Source: Lachnospiraceae bacterium
Lineage (GTDB): Bacteria > Bacillota > Clostridia > Lachnospirales > Lachnospiraceae
NCBI GenBank assembly: GCA_017439675.1
Contig: JAFSIQ010000043.1
Span: forward strand, 1-64,000
Reading direction: 5' to 3'
DNA: 64,000 bases
Numbering within the stretch: position 1 is the stretch's first letter; every line of letters starts with the position of its first letter. A program made the position numbers and the translations under genes. Positions 51,736-61,114 of this stretch are shown here, one piece after another. The notes beneath the pieces are model-generated. The model ran no database searches, was not told the origin of the DNA, and saw only the letters and a program-made list of their open reading frames with translations.

Positions 51736-52875
51736 ATGAAACATATTCATCCAAGAAGAATTTTATATAAAATCTTACACTTTATGGCAAGCCAGTTCAT
51801 ACTGACCATTGCTATCATTGCGATGTTAATTACCTGTATCTTTGTTCCTGTGGACAAGGAATATCTTGGTTACTTTAACTGGCAGACCCTTGCCACTCTA
51901 TTCTGTACATTGGCGGTGGTATGCGCATTTGCCCATATTCATGTGTTTGAGATTATTAGCCGAAACATCGTATTAAAGCTACACACTCTGCGTAATGCAA
52001 CCATTGGCATTGTGTTTATTACCTTTGTGGGCTCCATGATTTTAGCAAATGATATGGCATTACTCACATTTTTGCCATTAGGCTATTATGTATTAAAGAG
52101 CACGGATAACAAAGATGCCATGGCCTTTACCTTTATTATGCAAAATATTGCAGCGAACCTAGGTGGTATGGTGACGCCCTTTGGCAATCCACAAAACCTA
52201 TATCTATACGCATATTACAACATTGAGACCGGGGAATTTGTAAAAATTATGCTGCCAAGCTTTCTTGTAGCAACCGCATTGATTATTGTATGTTGTCTTT
52301 TTGTAAAGAACACACCACTTACCTTGCAACAAGAAAAAGCGTACACCTTAAATATACGCCTTACCGTGATATATTCGATTCTGTTTATTGCAAGTATCTT
52401 AATTGTATTCCGTGTAGTACCTTATGGATTCGGTACTGTAGTGATTACTGTTGCACTTTTCTTCTTAGATAGGAAAGCTTTGAAACAGGTAAACTATCCG
52501 CTGTTGCTGACATTTTGCGTATTCTTTGTATTCAGTGGAAACCTTGCTAGAATTCCTGCAGTAAATGATTTCTTTTCTTGGTTGTTGCCAAAGAACACCT
52601 TGCTATTTGGAATCCTTTCCTGTCAGGTAATTAGTAACGTCCCAAGTGCGGTGCTATTATCCCACTTTACAACGGATTACGCTGCATTACTACCTGCAGT
52701 TAACATTGGTGGTCTTGGTACTATCATTGCATCCTTGGCAAGCTTGATTACAATTTCGGAATACCGACTTCACAATCCAACCGGTCTCAAGAAGTATATG
52801 GTGCAGTTTACAGCTGTTAATGTGGGGTTCTTAGTTGTGTTATACGTGGCACAAAGCATTGTGTATTATATGTAA
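51736..52875 (+). CDS. SLC13/ArsB-type anion or sodium-coupled transporter
   Basis: 379 residues, about ten membrane helices, with the family motif GMVTPFGNPQN near residue 150 (the GxxNPQN-type selectivity loop) and NDMALLTFLPLG. It is shorter than NhaD or full-length ArsB. It probably moves an anion such as citrate, arsenite or a dicarboxylate using an ion gradient; substrate unresolved. A weak ribosome site AAAAGGGAATCACT precedes the ATG. Convergent or divergent neighbours differ, so it is transcribed alone on the plus strand. Confidence 0.82.
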   Translation: MKHIHPRRILYKILHFMASQFILTIAIIAMLITCIFVPVDKEYLGYFNWQTLATLFCTLAVVCAFAHIHVFEIISRNIVLKLHTLRNATIGIVFITFVGSMILANDMALLTFLPLGYYVLKSTDNKDAMAFTFIMQNIAANLGGMVTPFGNPQNLYLYAYYNIETGEFVKIMLPSFLVATALIIVCCLFVKNTPLTLQQEKAYTLNIRLTVIYSILFIASILIVFRVVPYGFGTVVITVALFFLDRKALKQVNYPLLLTFCVFFVFSGNLARIPAVNDFFSWLLPKNTLLFGILSCQVISNVPSAVLLSHFTTDYAALLPAVNIGGLGTIIASLASLITISEYRLHNPTGLKKYMVQFTAVNVGFLVVLYVAQSIVYYM

Positions 52876-52878
52876 CTC

Positions 52879-52928
52879 TACATCATTGTGTTGTATACCA
52901 CCCTACATCATCGTGCTGTATACCACCG
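52879..52928. repeat. Two 25-bp direct repeats after the transporter gene
   Basis: TACATCATTGTGTTGTATAC and TACATCATCGTGCTGTATAC, each followed by CACC, start at 52879 and 52904. Two substitutions separate them. Confidence 0.8.
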
Positions 52929-52932
52929 TATA

Positions 52933-52962
52933 TTGACAAGGGCTATCGCATATACATATAAT
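52933..52962 (+). promoter_or_regulatory. Promoter of the EFR1 gene
   Basis: TTGACA (52933-52938), 18 nt, TATAAT (52957-52962), then three degenerate 22-24-bp copies (52961-53027). Confidence 0.75.
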
Positions 52963-53027
52963 GTTTGTCGCATGTGCATATATTGCTTGCCACATGTGTA
53001 TAGAGTGTTTGCCACACGGATCTATAT
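52961..53027. repeat. Three degenerate repeats of 22-24 bp
   Basis: ATGTTTGTCGCATGTGCATA, then ATTGCTTGCCACATGTGTAT, then AGTGTTTGCCACACGGATCT. They sit in the leader of the EFR1 gene and also keep an artefactual upstream frame open. Confidence 0.6.
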
Positions 53028-53050
53028 TGTTTACTTGGAGAACGTATATT

Positions 53051-53845
53051 ATGGTTTTATATTTTTCTGCAACCGGCAATACAGAGTATATTGCCCAGGA
53101 AATTGCAAAACGATTAGATGACGAATGCGTGAATATAATAGACAGAGTAAAGACAAACGATAACAGCGTTCTTCACTCTGATAAGCCATTTATTATCTGT
53201 GCACCCGTTTATGTATGCGAAATGCCTAGATTTATGAGTAAGTATTTGAAAAAGCAGACATTTACTGGTAATAAGGATGTTTATTTTATTTTTACCAGCG
53301 GTGGCTATTGCGGTATCTCTGGACAACTTGCAAAATGGATGTTTCGCAAGAAAAAGATGAATTACCGTGGGCACGCTGAATTTAAAATGCCACGAAATTA
53401 TGTTGCGAACGACGCGTATCCTATGTTAAGCAAGGAAGAAGTGGAAGACCGCATTGTAAAATCCCACGAAAAGATTGCCTCTGTAGTTGCGGACATTCAA
53501 GCTGGCAACAAATTAACCGCCAGACATATCTTTTTGTTTGAAACTATCATTACGCTTCCATTTAATCCTGTATGGTGCAAACAAAAGCTTCTCGCAAAAG
53601 ACTTTTATTCCACAGAACAGTGTATCGGGTGTGGTAAATGTGTCAAACTATGTCCACTCAATAACATCGAACTTGAAAACGGCAAACCCGTTTGGAGCGA
53701 TAATTGTACCCACTGTATGGCTTGTATTGGCAATTGTCCGACACAGGCAATCGAATATGGAACCATCACACAGGACAAAGAGCAATATAACTTTGGAAAA
53801 TATCGCTATGTTGCGGATTCGTTATCGGATAAAAATGAGCAGTAA
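53051..53845 (+). CDS. EFR1-type flavodoxin-ferredoxin protein
   Basis: 264 residues. The N-terminal flavodoxin-like domain binds FMN (YFSATGNTEYIAQEIAKRL, PVYVCEMP, TSGGYCG). The C-terminal part carries two 4Fe-4S motifs, CIGCGKCVKLCP and CTHCMACIGNCP. The fusion is of the EFR1 (4Fe-4S plus flavodoxin) family, which transfers electrons in anaerobes. The start is the ATG at 53051, 10 nt after GGAG; 30 further residues of open frame upstream are made of repeats. Partner enzymes are not in the neighbourhood. Confidence 0.9.
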   Translation: MVLYFSATGNTEYIAQEIAKRLDDECVNIIDRVKTNDNSVLHSDKPFIICAPVYVCEMPRFMSKYLKKQTFTGNKDVYFIFTSGGYCGISGQLAKWMFRKKKMNYRGHAEFKMPRNYVANDAYPMLSKEEVEDRIVKSHEKIASVVADIQAGNKLTARHIFLFETIITLPFNPVWCKQKLLAKDFYSTEQCIGCGKCVKLCPLNNIELENGKPVWSDNCTHCMACIGNCPTQAIEYGTITQDKEQYNFGKYRYVADSLSDKNEQ

Positions 53846-53908
53846 TATTACTTTGCTAACGAACAACACCATTTCCGAGAAAAATTTTATTAAAATCAAT
53901 ATAACACC

Positions 53909-53946
53909 AAAGGGTATCCCTCATGTTGACTCGAGGAATACCCTTT
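53909..53946 (-). terminator. Hairpin after degV, also usable by the EFR1 gene
   Basis: AAAGGGTAT-CCCTC with GAGG-AATACCCTTT, a strong stem with one bulge between the two convergent genes. Two-way use is likely. Confidence 0.7.
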
Positions 53947-53989
53947 GATATACCGTCTCAAATATATGGGTTAATTTCCATATTGCCAC

Positions 53990-54823
53990 CTAAAATGACA
54001 CAATCACACCACCATCATTGGCATACATGGAACTGATACCCTTTGTATCAATAATGATGGAATCCTTAAATCCATACTTCTCAACTAGTTTCTTCTCGAC
54101 ACTCTTGGCACGCTCCATACAATTACAGTGAGCGATTACAACCACCTTGTCCGATAAATTCGTCCCCACTTCACCAATATAATCTATCATTTTATCCAAT
54201 GCCTTTTTAATACCTCTTGCTTGTCCAATCTGTTGGATAGTTCCACCTGTTGCTTTCATGTATGGTTTGATATTAAGAGCACTTGCCACTAGGGCTTTCA
54301 CACCGGTAAGACGACCATTTTTACGCAAAGTTTCTAGACTTTCCAATACAAATGTGGTCTGCAAATCATCACGAAATGCACTCACCTTATCAACAATTTC
54401 CTCAAAGGGCGTTCCATTTAATGCATACTGTTCAATTAAATGTGCAATTAACAATTGTCCGCTTGACGCAGACTTAGAATCAAAGACATGAATCTTTGCA
54501 TTCGGATGCTCTTCTAGATACATTTCTCTTGCGAGCTCTGCACTGTTATAGGAGCCACTAAGACCAGATGATATGGTTACTACATACACTTCCTCCGCAC
54601 CCTTAAAGCTTTCCATATAGGCTTCTGGCGACGGACATGCGGACTTTGGACAGCCCTCATATTCTGCAATTTTCTTTAAAAACTCCTTCTGATTAAAGCT
54701 ATCATCATCTATGACTTCCTCGTCACCAACCTCGATAGTTAGAGGAACCGTAACTGTGTATTCCTTTGCTCTATCCTCCGGTAAAAAGTCTGTACAGCTA
54801 TCGCCTACAATTTTGAACTTCAT
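53990..54823 (-). CDS. DegV-family fatty-acid-binding protein
   Basis: 277 residues. DegV proteins bind long-chain fatty acids; Firmicute members form the FakB subunit that presents acyl chains to the FakA kinase. Features: N-terminal KIVGDSCTDFLPEDRAKEY, TISSGLSGSYNSAELA with the acyl-phosphate-contacting Ser region, and C-terminal VVIAHCNCMERAKSVEKKL with GVIVSF. The residues near the head group (Thr in CTDF, Ser in SSGLSGSY) fit FakB. FakA is not in this window. Confidence 0.92.
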   Translation of the reverse strand: MKFKIVGDSCTDFLPEDRAKEYTVTVPLTIEVGDEEVIDDDSFNQKEFLKKIAEYEGCPKSACPSPEAYMESFKGAEEVYVVTISSGLSGSYNSAELAREMYLEEHPNAKIHVFDSKSASSGQLLIAHLIEQYALNGTPFEEIVDKVSAFRDDLQTTFVLESLETLRKNGRLTGVKALVASALNIKPYMKATGGTIQQIGQARGIKKALDKMIDYIGEVGTNLSDKVVVIAHCNCMERAKSVEKKLVEKYGFKDSIIIDTKGISSMYANDGGVIVSF

Positions 54824-54980
54824 ACGCTACACCTCACATATTTATTGCATTCCATTCCAAACTACTATTACATATAGTTTTGAATACTATGTACAATATC
54901 ATACATTTTATTCCTATTGCGGTGCTACTGCTCGTATATTTTCTACAAATTGCTACAGCTTTCTTCTTACAATACCGTTT

Positions 54981-56309
54981 CTAATCCTGTCTATGTTGCT
55001 CTTTCCACTCTAATATCTCTTCTAACCGCTCCTTCACCTGTTCTTCTACGCCCTCATTGGTAGGCTCATAATATCGTCTATCCTTCAAAGAGTCCGGAAG
55101 ACACTGCATTGCTGTCAGTTTTTCCTCTGTATTATGGGCATAAATGTAACCCTTTCCGTAATCTAATTTCTCCATAAGCTTCGTCGGAGCATTGCATATC
55201 TGTAGAGGAACCGGTTCTGCTGGCATTTCCTTAATATCCTCCTTCACCGTTAGGCAAGCACGATATAACGCATTGGATTTCGGTGCCATAGAAAGATACA
55301 CAACCGCATGTGCTAAATGCACATCGCATTCCGGCACTCCAAGAAAATGACATGCCTGATAGGCAGCTATCGCTACCTGCAATGCATTAGAATCTGCCAT
55401 ACCAATATCCTCGCTAGCAAAACGAACTAGCCGTCTTGCAATATATAACGGATTCTCCCCGCCATCTAACATACGATACATCCAATAAATCGCAGCATCC
55501 GGATCACCGTTTCGCATAGACTTGTGAAGAGCGGAAATGAGATTATAATGACCCTCACCATTCTTATCATATAACAATGAGCGTCGATTCATACATTCTG
55601 CAAGCACTTCTTCATTAACAACAAGCACTCCCTCTTCGTTCATCTGCCCATTAAACACTGCCATTTCTAAGGTATTAAGGGCTGTTCTAGCATCTCCATT
55701 GGCAAACCTAGCAATTGCTACCAAATGAGAATTCTCAATGGCAATCTGCATATTACCAAGTCCCTTGGGACTTTCCAAGGCATGCTTTAAAAGTCTTGTC
55801 AAATCCTCTTCCTCTAGTGCTTTCAAGATAAACACCTTACATCTTGAAAGCAACGCCGAGTTAATTTCAAAAGATGGATTCTCCGTGGTCGCACCTACCA
55901 AAATAATACTCCCCTTTTCCACAAAGGGTAAAAAAGCATCCTGCTGAGCTTTGTTAAATCGATGTATCTCATCTGCAAATAGCAAGGTACGAATTCCCAT
56001 CTTACGATTTACTTCTGCTTGTTGCATGACTTCCTTTACCTCTTTGATTCCACTAGTTACTGCGCTGAATTCCACGAATTCTGCCTGTGTCTGCTTGGCA
56101 ATAATTCTGGCAAGAGTAGTCTTTCCCACTCCCGGCGGTCCCCAAAAAATCATGGAAGAAATCTGGTCTTTCTCAATCAATTGTCTAAGTATCTTCCCCT
56201 GTCCGATTAAATGCTGCTGTCCCACATATTCATCTAAATTATCTGGTCGTAAACGACTAGCCAATGGAGCTGTGCGTTCCCGGTTATCAAATAAACTAAG
56301 CTGTTCCAT
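54981..56309 (-). CDS. rarA: Replication-associated recombination protein A (RarA/MgsA)
   Basis: AAA+ ATPase of stalled replication forks. 442 residues, usual length. Walker A WGPPGVGKTTLARIIA, Walker B LLFADEIHRFNKAQQDAFLP, sensor 1 ILVGATTENPSFEINSALLS and a C-terminal MgsA-type tetramerisation region (about 290-430) with YWMYRMLDGGENPLYIARRL. The start LFDNRERTAPLASRLRP matches other family members. Stand-alone gene. Confidence 0.95.
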   Translation of the reverse strand: MEQLSLFDNRERTAPLASRLRPDNLDEYVGQQHLIGQGKILRQLIEKDQISSMIFWGPPGVGKTTLARIIAKQTQAEFVEFSAVTSGIKEVKEVMQQAEVNRKMGIRTLLFADEIHRFNKAQQDAFLPFVEKGSIILVGATTENPSFEINSALLSRCKVFILKALEEEDLTRLLKHALESPKGLGNMQIAIENSHLVAIARFANGDARTALNTLEMAVFNGQMNEEGVLVVNEEVLAECMNRRSLLYDKNGEGHYNLISALHKSMRNGDPDAAIYWMYRMLDGGENPLYIARRLVRFASEDIGMADSNALQVAIAAYQACHFLGVPECDVHLAHAVVYLSMAPKSNALYRACLTVKEDIKEMPAEPVPLQICNAPTKLMEKLDYGKGYIYAHNTEEKLTAMQCLPDSLKDRRYYEPTNEGVEEQVKERLEEILEWKEQHRQD

Positions 56310-56468
56310 GTTATTCTACCTCAATCCTTTATTCTTCCTTTCGAACCTTTGTTCTGATTTTAGTATGTATAACATAAAAAAACAAGTAAAAAGTGAGCAG
56401 ATTTTTATACCTTACCTGTCAAGTAGACAGACTAATATATCATTACTCCACTCACTCATCATTTCACT

Positions 56469-57461
56469 TTAATCTTTTTTGATTATCATAATTACATTTT
56501 TATCAACATTTTTTATATAATAAACTAATGTGTCTTTCTCTGGCATATGCACTTCTACATACTGCGCAATATCATCTCGTTCCATCTCCCCATCTCGAAA
56601 ATACACTATCGCATCCTGTACTTTGGTTGTCCAATATACAAAACCAGCTTCATATGTATCGGTCATTTCCATAACTGGATGCTTGTCCTTTGTAAAGTTT
56701 CCAAACCAACGATTCTTCTCAAGTACCCTTTTATTGTAGAAATCTATGTATTTCTGGATAGTAGTTGCTAATACTAATTGTACAGGATTTGTCTTGAGAT
56801 AATCAATCTGATTTCCTTTCAAGGTATCATGCTTTAATTGATAGTATCCTTTTTCACCTTTCACCGGAATTCCTTTATACAACATTTTATCTTCGAAGTC
56901 TTCTCTTTGAAACAGAAAACCAACACTGACAGAACAAATCAATTCATCTTTTTTATTTATAATATCATAAAATTGTCTTTGATAATTCTTACGAAATATG
57001 TATGGTTCAAAGTGTTTCGGCAAAGTGCCTTTTTCTTTATAAGTTGCACCTAACGTAGCTCTACGCCACACTAGTATTGCTTCTTTGATATCTTCATACG
57101 GGATATAGTAAACATCTTTTTTCACTCTCAAATTTATATGCGTATCTGCCAATATTAATTTTGAAACTATTACTTGATATACTAAATAGAAGAAAGCTGC
57201 GCATACCAAAACGATAATAATACTACAGCATATATATTCCACCGTCAAATCTTCAAAGCCAAAACACACGGCACATGCATATATAAATGTGAAAAAGAGA
57301 AACTGAATTGCAAACACTCCATAAAACATGACTTCAAATATTCTCTTCTTTACTTGGATTTCTCCATTGACTCCATAATGCCACTTACAATCTTTCCTAA
57401 ATGATACAGTCTTCCATTCCTTTACCCATGACATATGTGGTCCTTTATTACATGGAACCAT
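56469..57461 (-). CDS. Membrane protein with PH-like domain, paralogue of the next gene upstream
   Basis: 330 residues. Two membrane helices (about 42-68 and 78-102) are followed by a beta-rich region typical of bacterial YcxB/bPH2 domains (INLRVKKDVYYIPYEDIKEA). The shared C-terminal block ENRWFGNFTKDKHPVMEMTD, then TYEAGFVYWTTKVQDAIVY, is about as conserved as in the gene at 57463, and the shared start HYGVNGEIQVKKR aligns with mid-protein there. So this is a duplicate lacking the paralogue's N-terminal domain. Only 1 nt separates the two genes. No function can be assigned. Confidence 0.78.
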   Translation of the reverse strand: MVPCNKGPHMSWVKEWKTVSFRKDCKWHYGVNGEIQVKKRIFEVMFYGVFAIQFLFFTFIYACAVCFGFEDLTVEYICCSIIIVLVCAAFFYLVYQVIVSKLILADTHINLRVKKDVYYIPYEDIKEAILVWRRATLGATYKEKGTLPKHFEPYIFRKNYQRQFYDIINKKDELICSVSVGFLFQREDFEDKMLYKGIPVKGEKGYYQLKHDTLKGNQIDYLKTNPVQLVLATTIQKYIDFYNKRVLEKNRWFGNFTKDKHPVMEMTDTYEAGFVYWTTKVQDAIVYFRDGEMERDDIAQYVEVHMPEKDTLVYYIKNVDKNVIMIIKKD

Positions 57462-57462
57462 A

Positions 57463-58929
57463 TCATTTCCCCTTTCCTACATCTGCTTTTACAAGCAGTA
57501 TCATATCCTTAGTTAAATTTCTAATATAATAAACAATTGTCCGATTTTTCGGCCAGTCAACCTCTATATACTGCGCAATATCCTCTCGCACCATCTCTCC
57601 ATCCTTACAGTACACAATTGCATCCTGCACTCTAGTTGTCCAATATACAAAACCAGCTTCGTATGTATCGGTCATTTCCATAATTGGACGCTTGTCCTTT
57701 GTAAAGCTTCCAAACCAACGATTCTTCTTGAGAACTTTTTGATTATAAAATACTATGTATTTCTGAATTTTATCTGCTGACACTACTTCAACAGGATTTC
57801 GTCTTAGAAAATCTATCTCTTCTCCCTTCAAGGTGTCACGTTTTAGCTGAAAGCACCCTTTGTCACCCTTTACGGTAAGTCCCTTATATAGCATTTTATC
57901 TTCAAAATCTGCTTTTTTAAATAACAGCGTCACATCAATTGAACAAAGCAATTCATCATTCCAACCAATCAAATCATAATGTGGCTTCCAATTCCTTGGC
58001 AAACCATGTTCTATTCCGCTAAAGTCTTTGGGATCTAATCCTCTTTCCGAAAAAGGAGCCTCCTGTATCCCAGGATGCCACACATAGACCACCTCTTTAA
58101 TATCCGAATACGCAACGTAATATGTCTGTTTCTTCAACTTTAATGCTAAAAATGATTTTTTCAGCACTAGGTTTTTTAAAGACATTTCTCTCCAAAGCAC
58201 TACACAGAAGAAAAATCCAAAGGCAATGACTATACAAATAAACACGAATGACCATTTATCACCTGTATCCATAAACTTTATATCATTATCTATATAAGCC
58301 ACAACAACACTAATAACACAAACCACACACAGAATAAAAATTGTATTAGGTGCATTATCAAACTTTCGTTTCTTCACCTTAATTTCACCATTCACGCCAT
58401 AATGCCAAGAAACTGGCCGGTTTGTTAATACATCCCCTGTATCTTCAAACAAGCGAAGTAGTGTATTACGCGTTTTTCTATCTTCCACGTAAAATCCTAA
58501 GTATGTCATTACAAACAAAAACAACAGAAATAAAACACCTAAAAAAATCAATTCCCCACATGTACCCGTTGTGAAAAACAGATATGTTCCTGATACCATA
58601 ATCAACATACATGTACAAAGAAAAAACAAGAAAAAAGCATTGATTCCATGAGACAACGACGTCTGAATTGACAATATAACTTCGTCCCCTTCTTCTCTAT
58701 AGCTTCCTTTCATTATAGGTAAAAAGGAATTGTAGTAAAATCCTCGAGATTCTAACAAGGGGCTAATACAAAAACCTTCTTTCGTTACTTCACCCTTAAA
58801 GTACTTTCCTCTAGTGCGTGGACCAAACCCACCTTCAGCCACCACATCGTCCAAACGCTGATATACTTCAGACCTTGACAGACCTGTATGAATCTCATAT
58901 TCATTTGTTGGAATTATACGTAGCTTCAT
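57463..58929 (-). CDS. Membrane protein with PH-like domain, full-length paralogue
   Basis: 488 residues. The N-terminal soluble domain (about 1-95) has KYFKGEVTKEGFCISPLLES with RGFYYNSFLPIMKGSYREEG, a pattern seen in uncharacterised Firmicute membrane proteins. Membrane helices lie at about 98-120, 125-148, 190-208 and 218-240. A bPH2/YcxB-like beta domain (about 250-300, LKLKKQTYYVAYSDIKEVVY) and a shared C-terminal region follow, ending in TKDMILLVKADVG. GGGAG lies 8 nt before the ATG. The shorter copy follows at once. Biochemical role unknown. Confidence 0.78.
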   Translation of the reverse strand: MKLRIIPTNEYEIHTGLSRSEVYQRLDDVVAEGGFGPRTRGKYFKGEVTKEGFCISPLLESRGFYYNSFLPIMKGSYREEGDEVILSIQTSLSHGINAFFLFFLCTCMLIMVSGTYLFFTTGTCGELIFLGVLFLLFLFVMTYLGFYVEDRKTRNTLLRLFEDTGDVLTNRPVSWHYGVNGEIKVKKRKFDNAPNTIFILCVVCVISVVVAYIDNDIKFMDTGDKWSFVFICIVIAFGFFFCVVLWREMSLKNLVLKKSFLALKLKKQTYYVAYSDIKEVVYVWHPGIQEAPFSERGLDPKDFSGIEHGLPRNWKPHYDLIGWNDELLCSIDVTLLFKKADFEDKMLYKGLTVKGDKGCFQLKRDTLKGEEIDFLRRNPVEVVSADKIQKYIVFYNQKVLKKNRWFGSFTKDKRPIMEMTDTYEAGFVYWTTRVQDAIVYCKDGEMVREDIAQYIEVDWPKNRTIVYYIRNLTKDMILLVKADVGKGK

Positions 58930-59001
58930 TTCTTATTCTCCCATGTAATTCTGCATTTTCTATTATAATCATCGTATTGAAATCCTACTAATGTAACCCT
59001 C

Positions 59002-60051
59002 TCACAAAGCACATTCCTCAAACATCGCCAAATCAATTTTCCTATCAGCAACTGGCGTTGATACAAAGCGGAATCCAAGTTGTTCCGCATAGGTCAAGGC
59101 AAATCGGTACACAATCTCTGGCTGTTGATAAATATCCTTCCCTTTCTTTTCCCAAAGCCACTTTTCCAAATTGCGAAATTCCCTCTCCAAATCATTTTGT
59201 TTCTTACCTATTGTTCCAATTCCAATATCATATACACAGCTTATAAGACCATATACACAAGCATCCATATTAGTCTTTAATCCTCTAACTTTTTCTACAT
59301 CCAAATGTTTCATCAAACCGTGTTGTCTATATTCTGCACATTGCAAAAACCACATTTGCAATAACGCTTCCACTAAATAAATGGAATCAGTCTCGACATC
59401 CATAACCTTTGTTAGTTCTCTTAATTTTTCGATAGAAATTTCACCTTCTGGTATCAAATCTGAAGCTACAATACCTAAGAAATATTGATAAAGCTCAGTG
59501 TTCACATCTCCCACCAAGCATTTACACTTTTTCTTTTCCACAATGGTAAGGGAACGCAATTGCATAACTGAAATCGCTTCCTGTGAAACCTCCACATACC
59601 TTCCGTCTTCATCCAATTCCTTTTCTTTCAAATAAACCTTTCCCTTTTGTATCCCCCATTCCTCTTGTAATGCATAATCTGAAACAAGTCCTTTGTATGA
59701 AAAATCAGTTGGTTCAGCACTCTCTACAAATGCAATAAAATACTTCATTATATTTCTCAACTCGCCCTCAGACAATGTACTGTCCCCACAGCGAATCATT
59801 AAGCCATGGCCATAGAACACCTCCATGCAAAACAAAATGTTATCTTCTCTCTCCACCTCGATATAATAACAAAACGCATCATCTTCCATATCATAAGCCA
59901 CGTACTTTGTCTGTCCGAAGCGAGTAATCATTTTTCCCCATACCAAAATGACATCCTCTGTATCAAATTTCCACTCCAGTGTGACATCCTTATTTCCAAT
60001 TGTATTTATAAATCTATCCCTTGTAACATTTTGAAACTTATATTCACTCAT
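59002..60051 (-). CDS. Uncharacterised soluble protein
   Basis: 349 residues. Two parts are visible: an N-terminal beta-rich half (about 1-170; RFGQTKYVAYDMEDDAFCYY, EVFYGHGLMIRCGDSTL) and a C-terminal helical half with EFRNLEKWLWEKKGKDIYQQ and YAEQLGFRFVSTPVADRK. There is no signal peptide or membrane segment. The ATG at 60051 is 8 nt after AGAGG; a longer frame of 28 residues lacks a site. It sits in the uncharacterised run between membrane proteins. I do not recognise a family. Confidence 0.7.
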   Translation of the reverse strand: MSEYKFQNVTRDRFINTIGNKDVTLEWKFDTEDVILVWGKMITRFGQTKYVAYDMEDDAFCYYIEVEREDNILFCMEVFYGHGLMIRCGDSTLSEGELRNIMKYFIAFVESAEPTDFSYKGLVSDYALQEEWGIQKGKVYLKEKELDEDGRYVEVSQEAISVMQLRSLTIVEKKKCKCLVGDVNTELYQYFLGIVASDLIPEGEISIEKLRELTKVMDVETDSIYLVEALLQMWFLQCAEYRQHGLMKHLDVEKVRGLKTNMDACVYGLISCVYDIGIGTIGKKQNDLEREFRNLEKWLWEKKGKDIYQQPEIVYRFALTYAEQLGFRFVSTPVADRKIDLAMFEECAL

Positions 60052-60239
60052 TTGATTTTCCTCTCTCCCCATTTTTTTCAAATGTAATAAGGGACCATTC
60101 TTTCCCCCACGAAACATGCTTTCCGTACCAACCATTTGCGGTGCTCGGCATCAACTTGATATAACAAATATATTTTCTCTTTATCGGTATACACATCTCC
60201 CTGTACCTTTTGGCTTTCATTGTCCTTCCCACAATAAAC

Positions 60240-61091
60240 TCACAATACACATTTATCCAATAATGCTCTCGCCTCATCCACAACACTTAGTAGATTTCCA
60301 TGTGCAACCACATAGTCTAAATGTGCTTTAGCATTTACATATTCATCATCCACAATATCTAACTTAGCAAGTTTCATATGTATACCAACTTTATTCAACG
60401 TCGTCGTTTGCTGATCTAACAAATGATTCGCTAGTTCTCTTGCCTCTGTATTCCTTTCATCCCACATCAACTCATGTAACGTCACATAATTCATTACCTG
60501 CTGATATAACTGTTTTTCCGTTTTGTACTGTTTATGAATACGATTCGGCAATTTCTCCAAATCTTTCTTTACCGCATCAAAGGATGGTCTATCCTTGTTC
60601 AAAACACTATAATTAGCAAATTCATTTAATCGAATGGATTCTGCCTGCATGGTCAACTTCTTAAATTTCACTTTTTTCAGATATTCCAATCCCTCTGTTT
60701 CTCTTTCTTTGATGCAACGACAACATTGTGCTTTATAAAGGAAAATAGTACTCTTGGCACGTTGTTTTTTCACCTTTTTTTCTAGCACATCCATCACATC
60801 ATAAAACTTAATCGGGTCACAATCAAACACGAAAATATCTCGCAAATGCATAGTACGAACATGTACAAGTAACTTACATATCAGAAATACAATTACCTCT
60901 ATCAATACCAACCCCCAGGTTGCAAGAGTAAGCTTTTGAAAGAGAATATATACTAATAATGCCACCAAAATAACTATACTAGTCCAACCTGTAACCCTTG
61001 TCTTTCGCATATGCTTTTTCACTACTTCGTCAGCACTGCAATTATAATAAATGCTATGTTTTTCTTGTATATTTGACTCCTGCTTCTTCAT
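60240..61091 (-). CDS. Uncharacterised membrane protein with helical repeat tail
   Basis: 283 residues. Two membrane helices in the first third (about 38-58 and 60-80: GWTSIVILVALLVYILF, WGLVLIEVIVFLIC), then a long helical cytosolic region with TPR-like spacing, for example FLYKAQCCRCIKERETEGLE and AKLDIVDDEYVNAKAHLDYV. The ATG at 61091 follows AGGAG by 5 nt; a longer frame overlaps the previous gene. It may be a scaffolding protein. It belongs to the same run as its neighbours. Family unrecognised. Confidence 0.7.
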   Translation of the reverse strand: MKKQESNIQEKHSIYYNCSADEVVKKHMRKTRVTGWTSIVILVALLVYILFQKLTLATWGLVLIEVIVFLICKLLVHVRTMHLRDIFVFDCDPIKFYDVMDVLEKKVKKQRAKSTIFLYKAQCCRCIKERETEGLEYLKKVKFKKLTMQAESIRLNEFANYSVLNKDRPSFDAVKKDLEKLPNRIHKQYKTEKQLYQQVMNYVTLHELMWDERNTEARELANHLLDQQTTTLNKVGIHMKLAKLDIVDDEYVNAKAHLDYVVAHGNLLSVVDEARALLDKCVL

Positions 61092-61114
61092 TTGCTCTCC
61101 TATCCGACATAATT

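Noticed and set aside
53538-53948. Plus-strand frame inside the EFR1 gene
   Set aside because: It overlaps the ferredoxin motifs in another frame; no family match.
60044-60220. Possible 58-residue gene before the soluble protein at 60051
   Set aside because: The only ribosome-like bases are 3 nt from the ATG, the product has no recognisable pattern and it overlaps the next start. Left unassigned.
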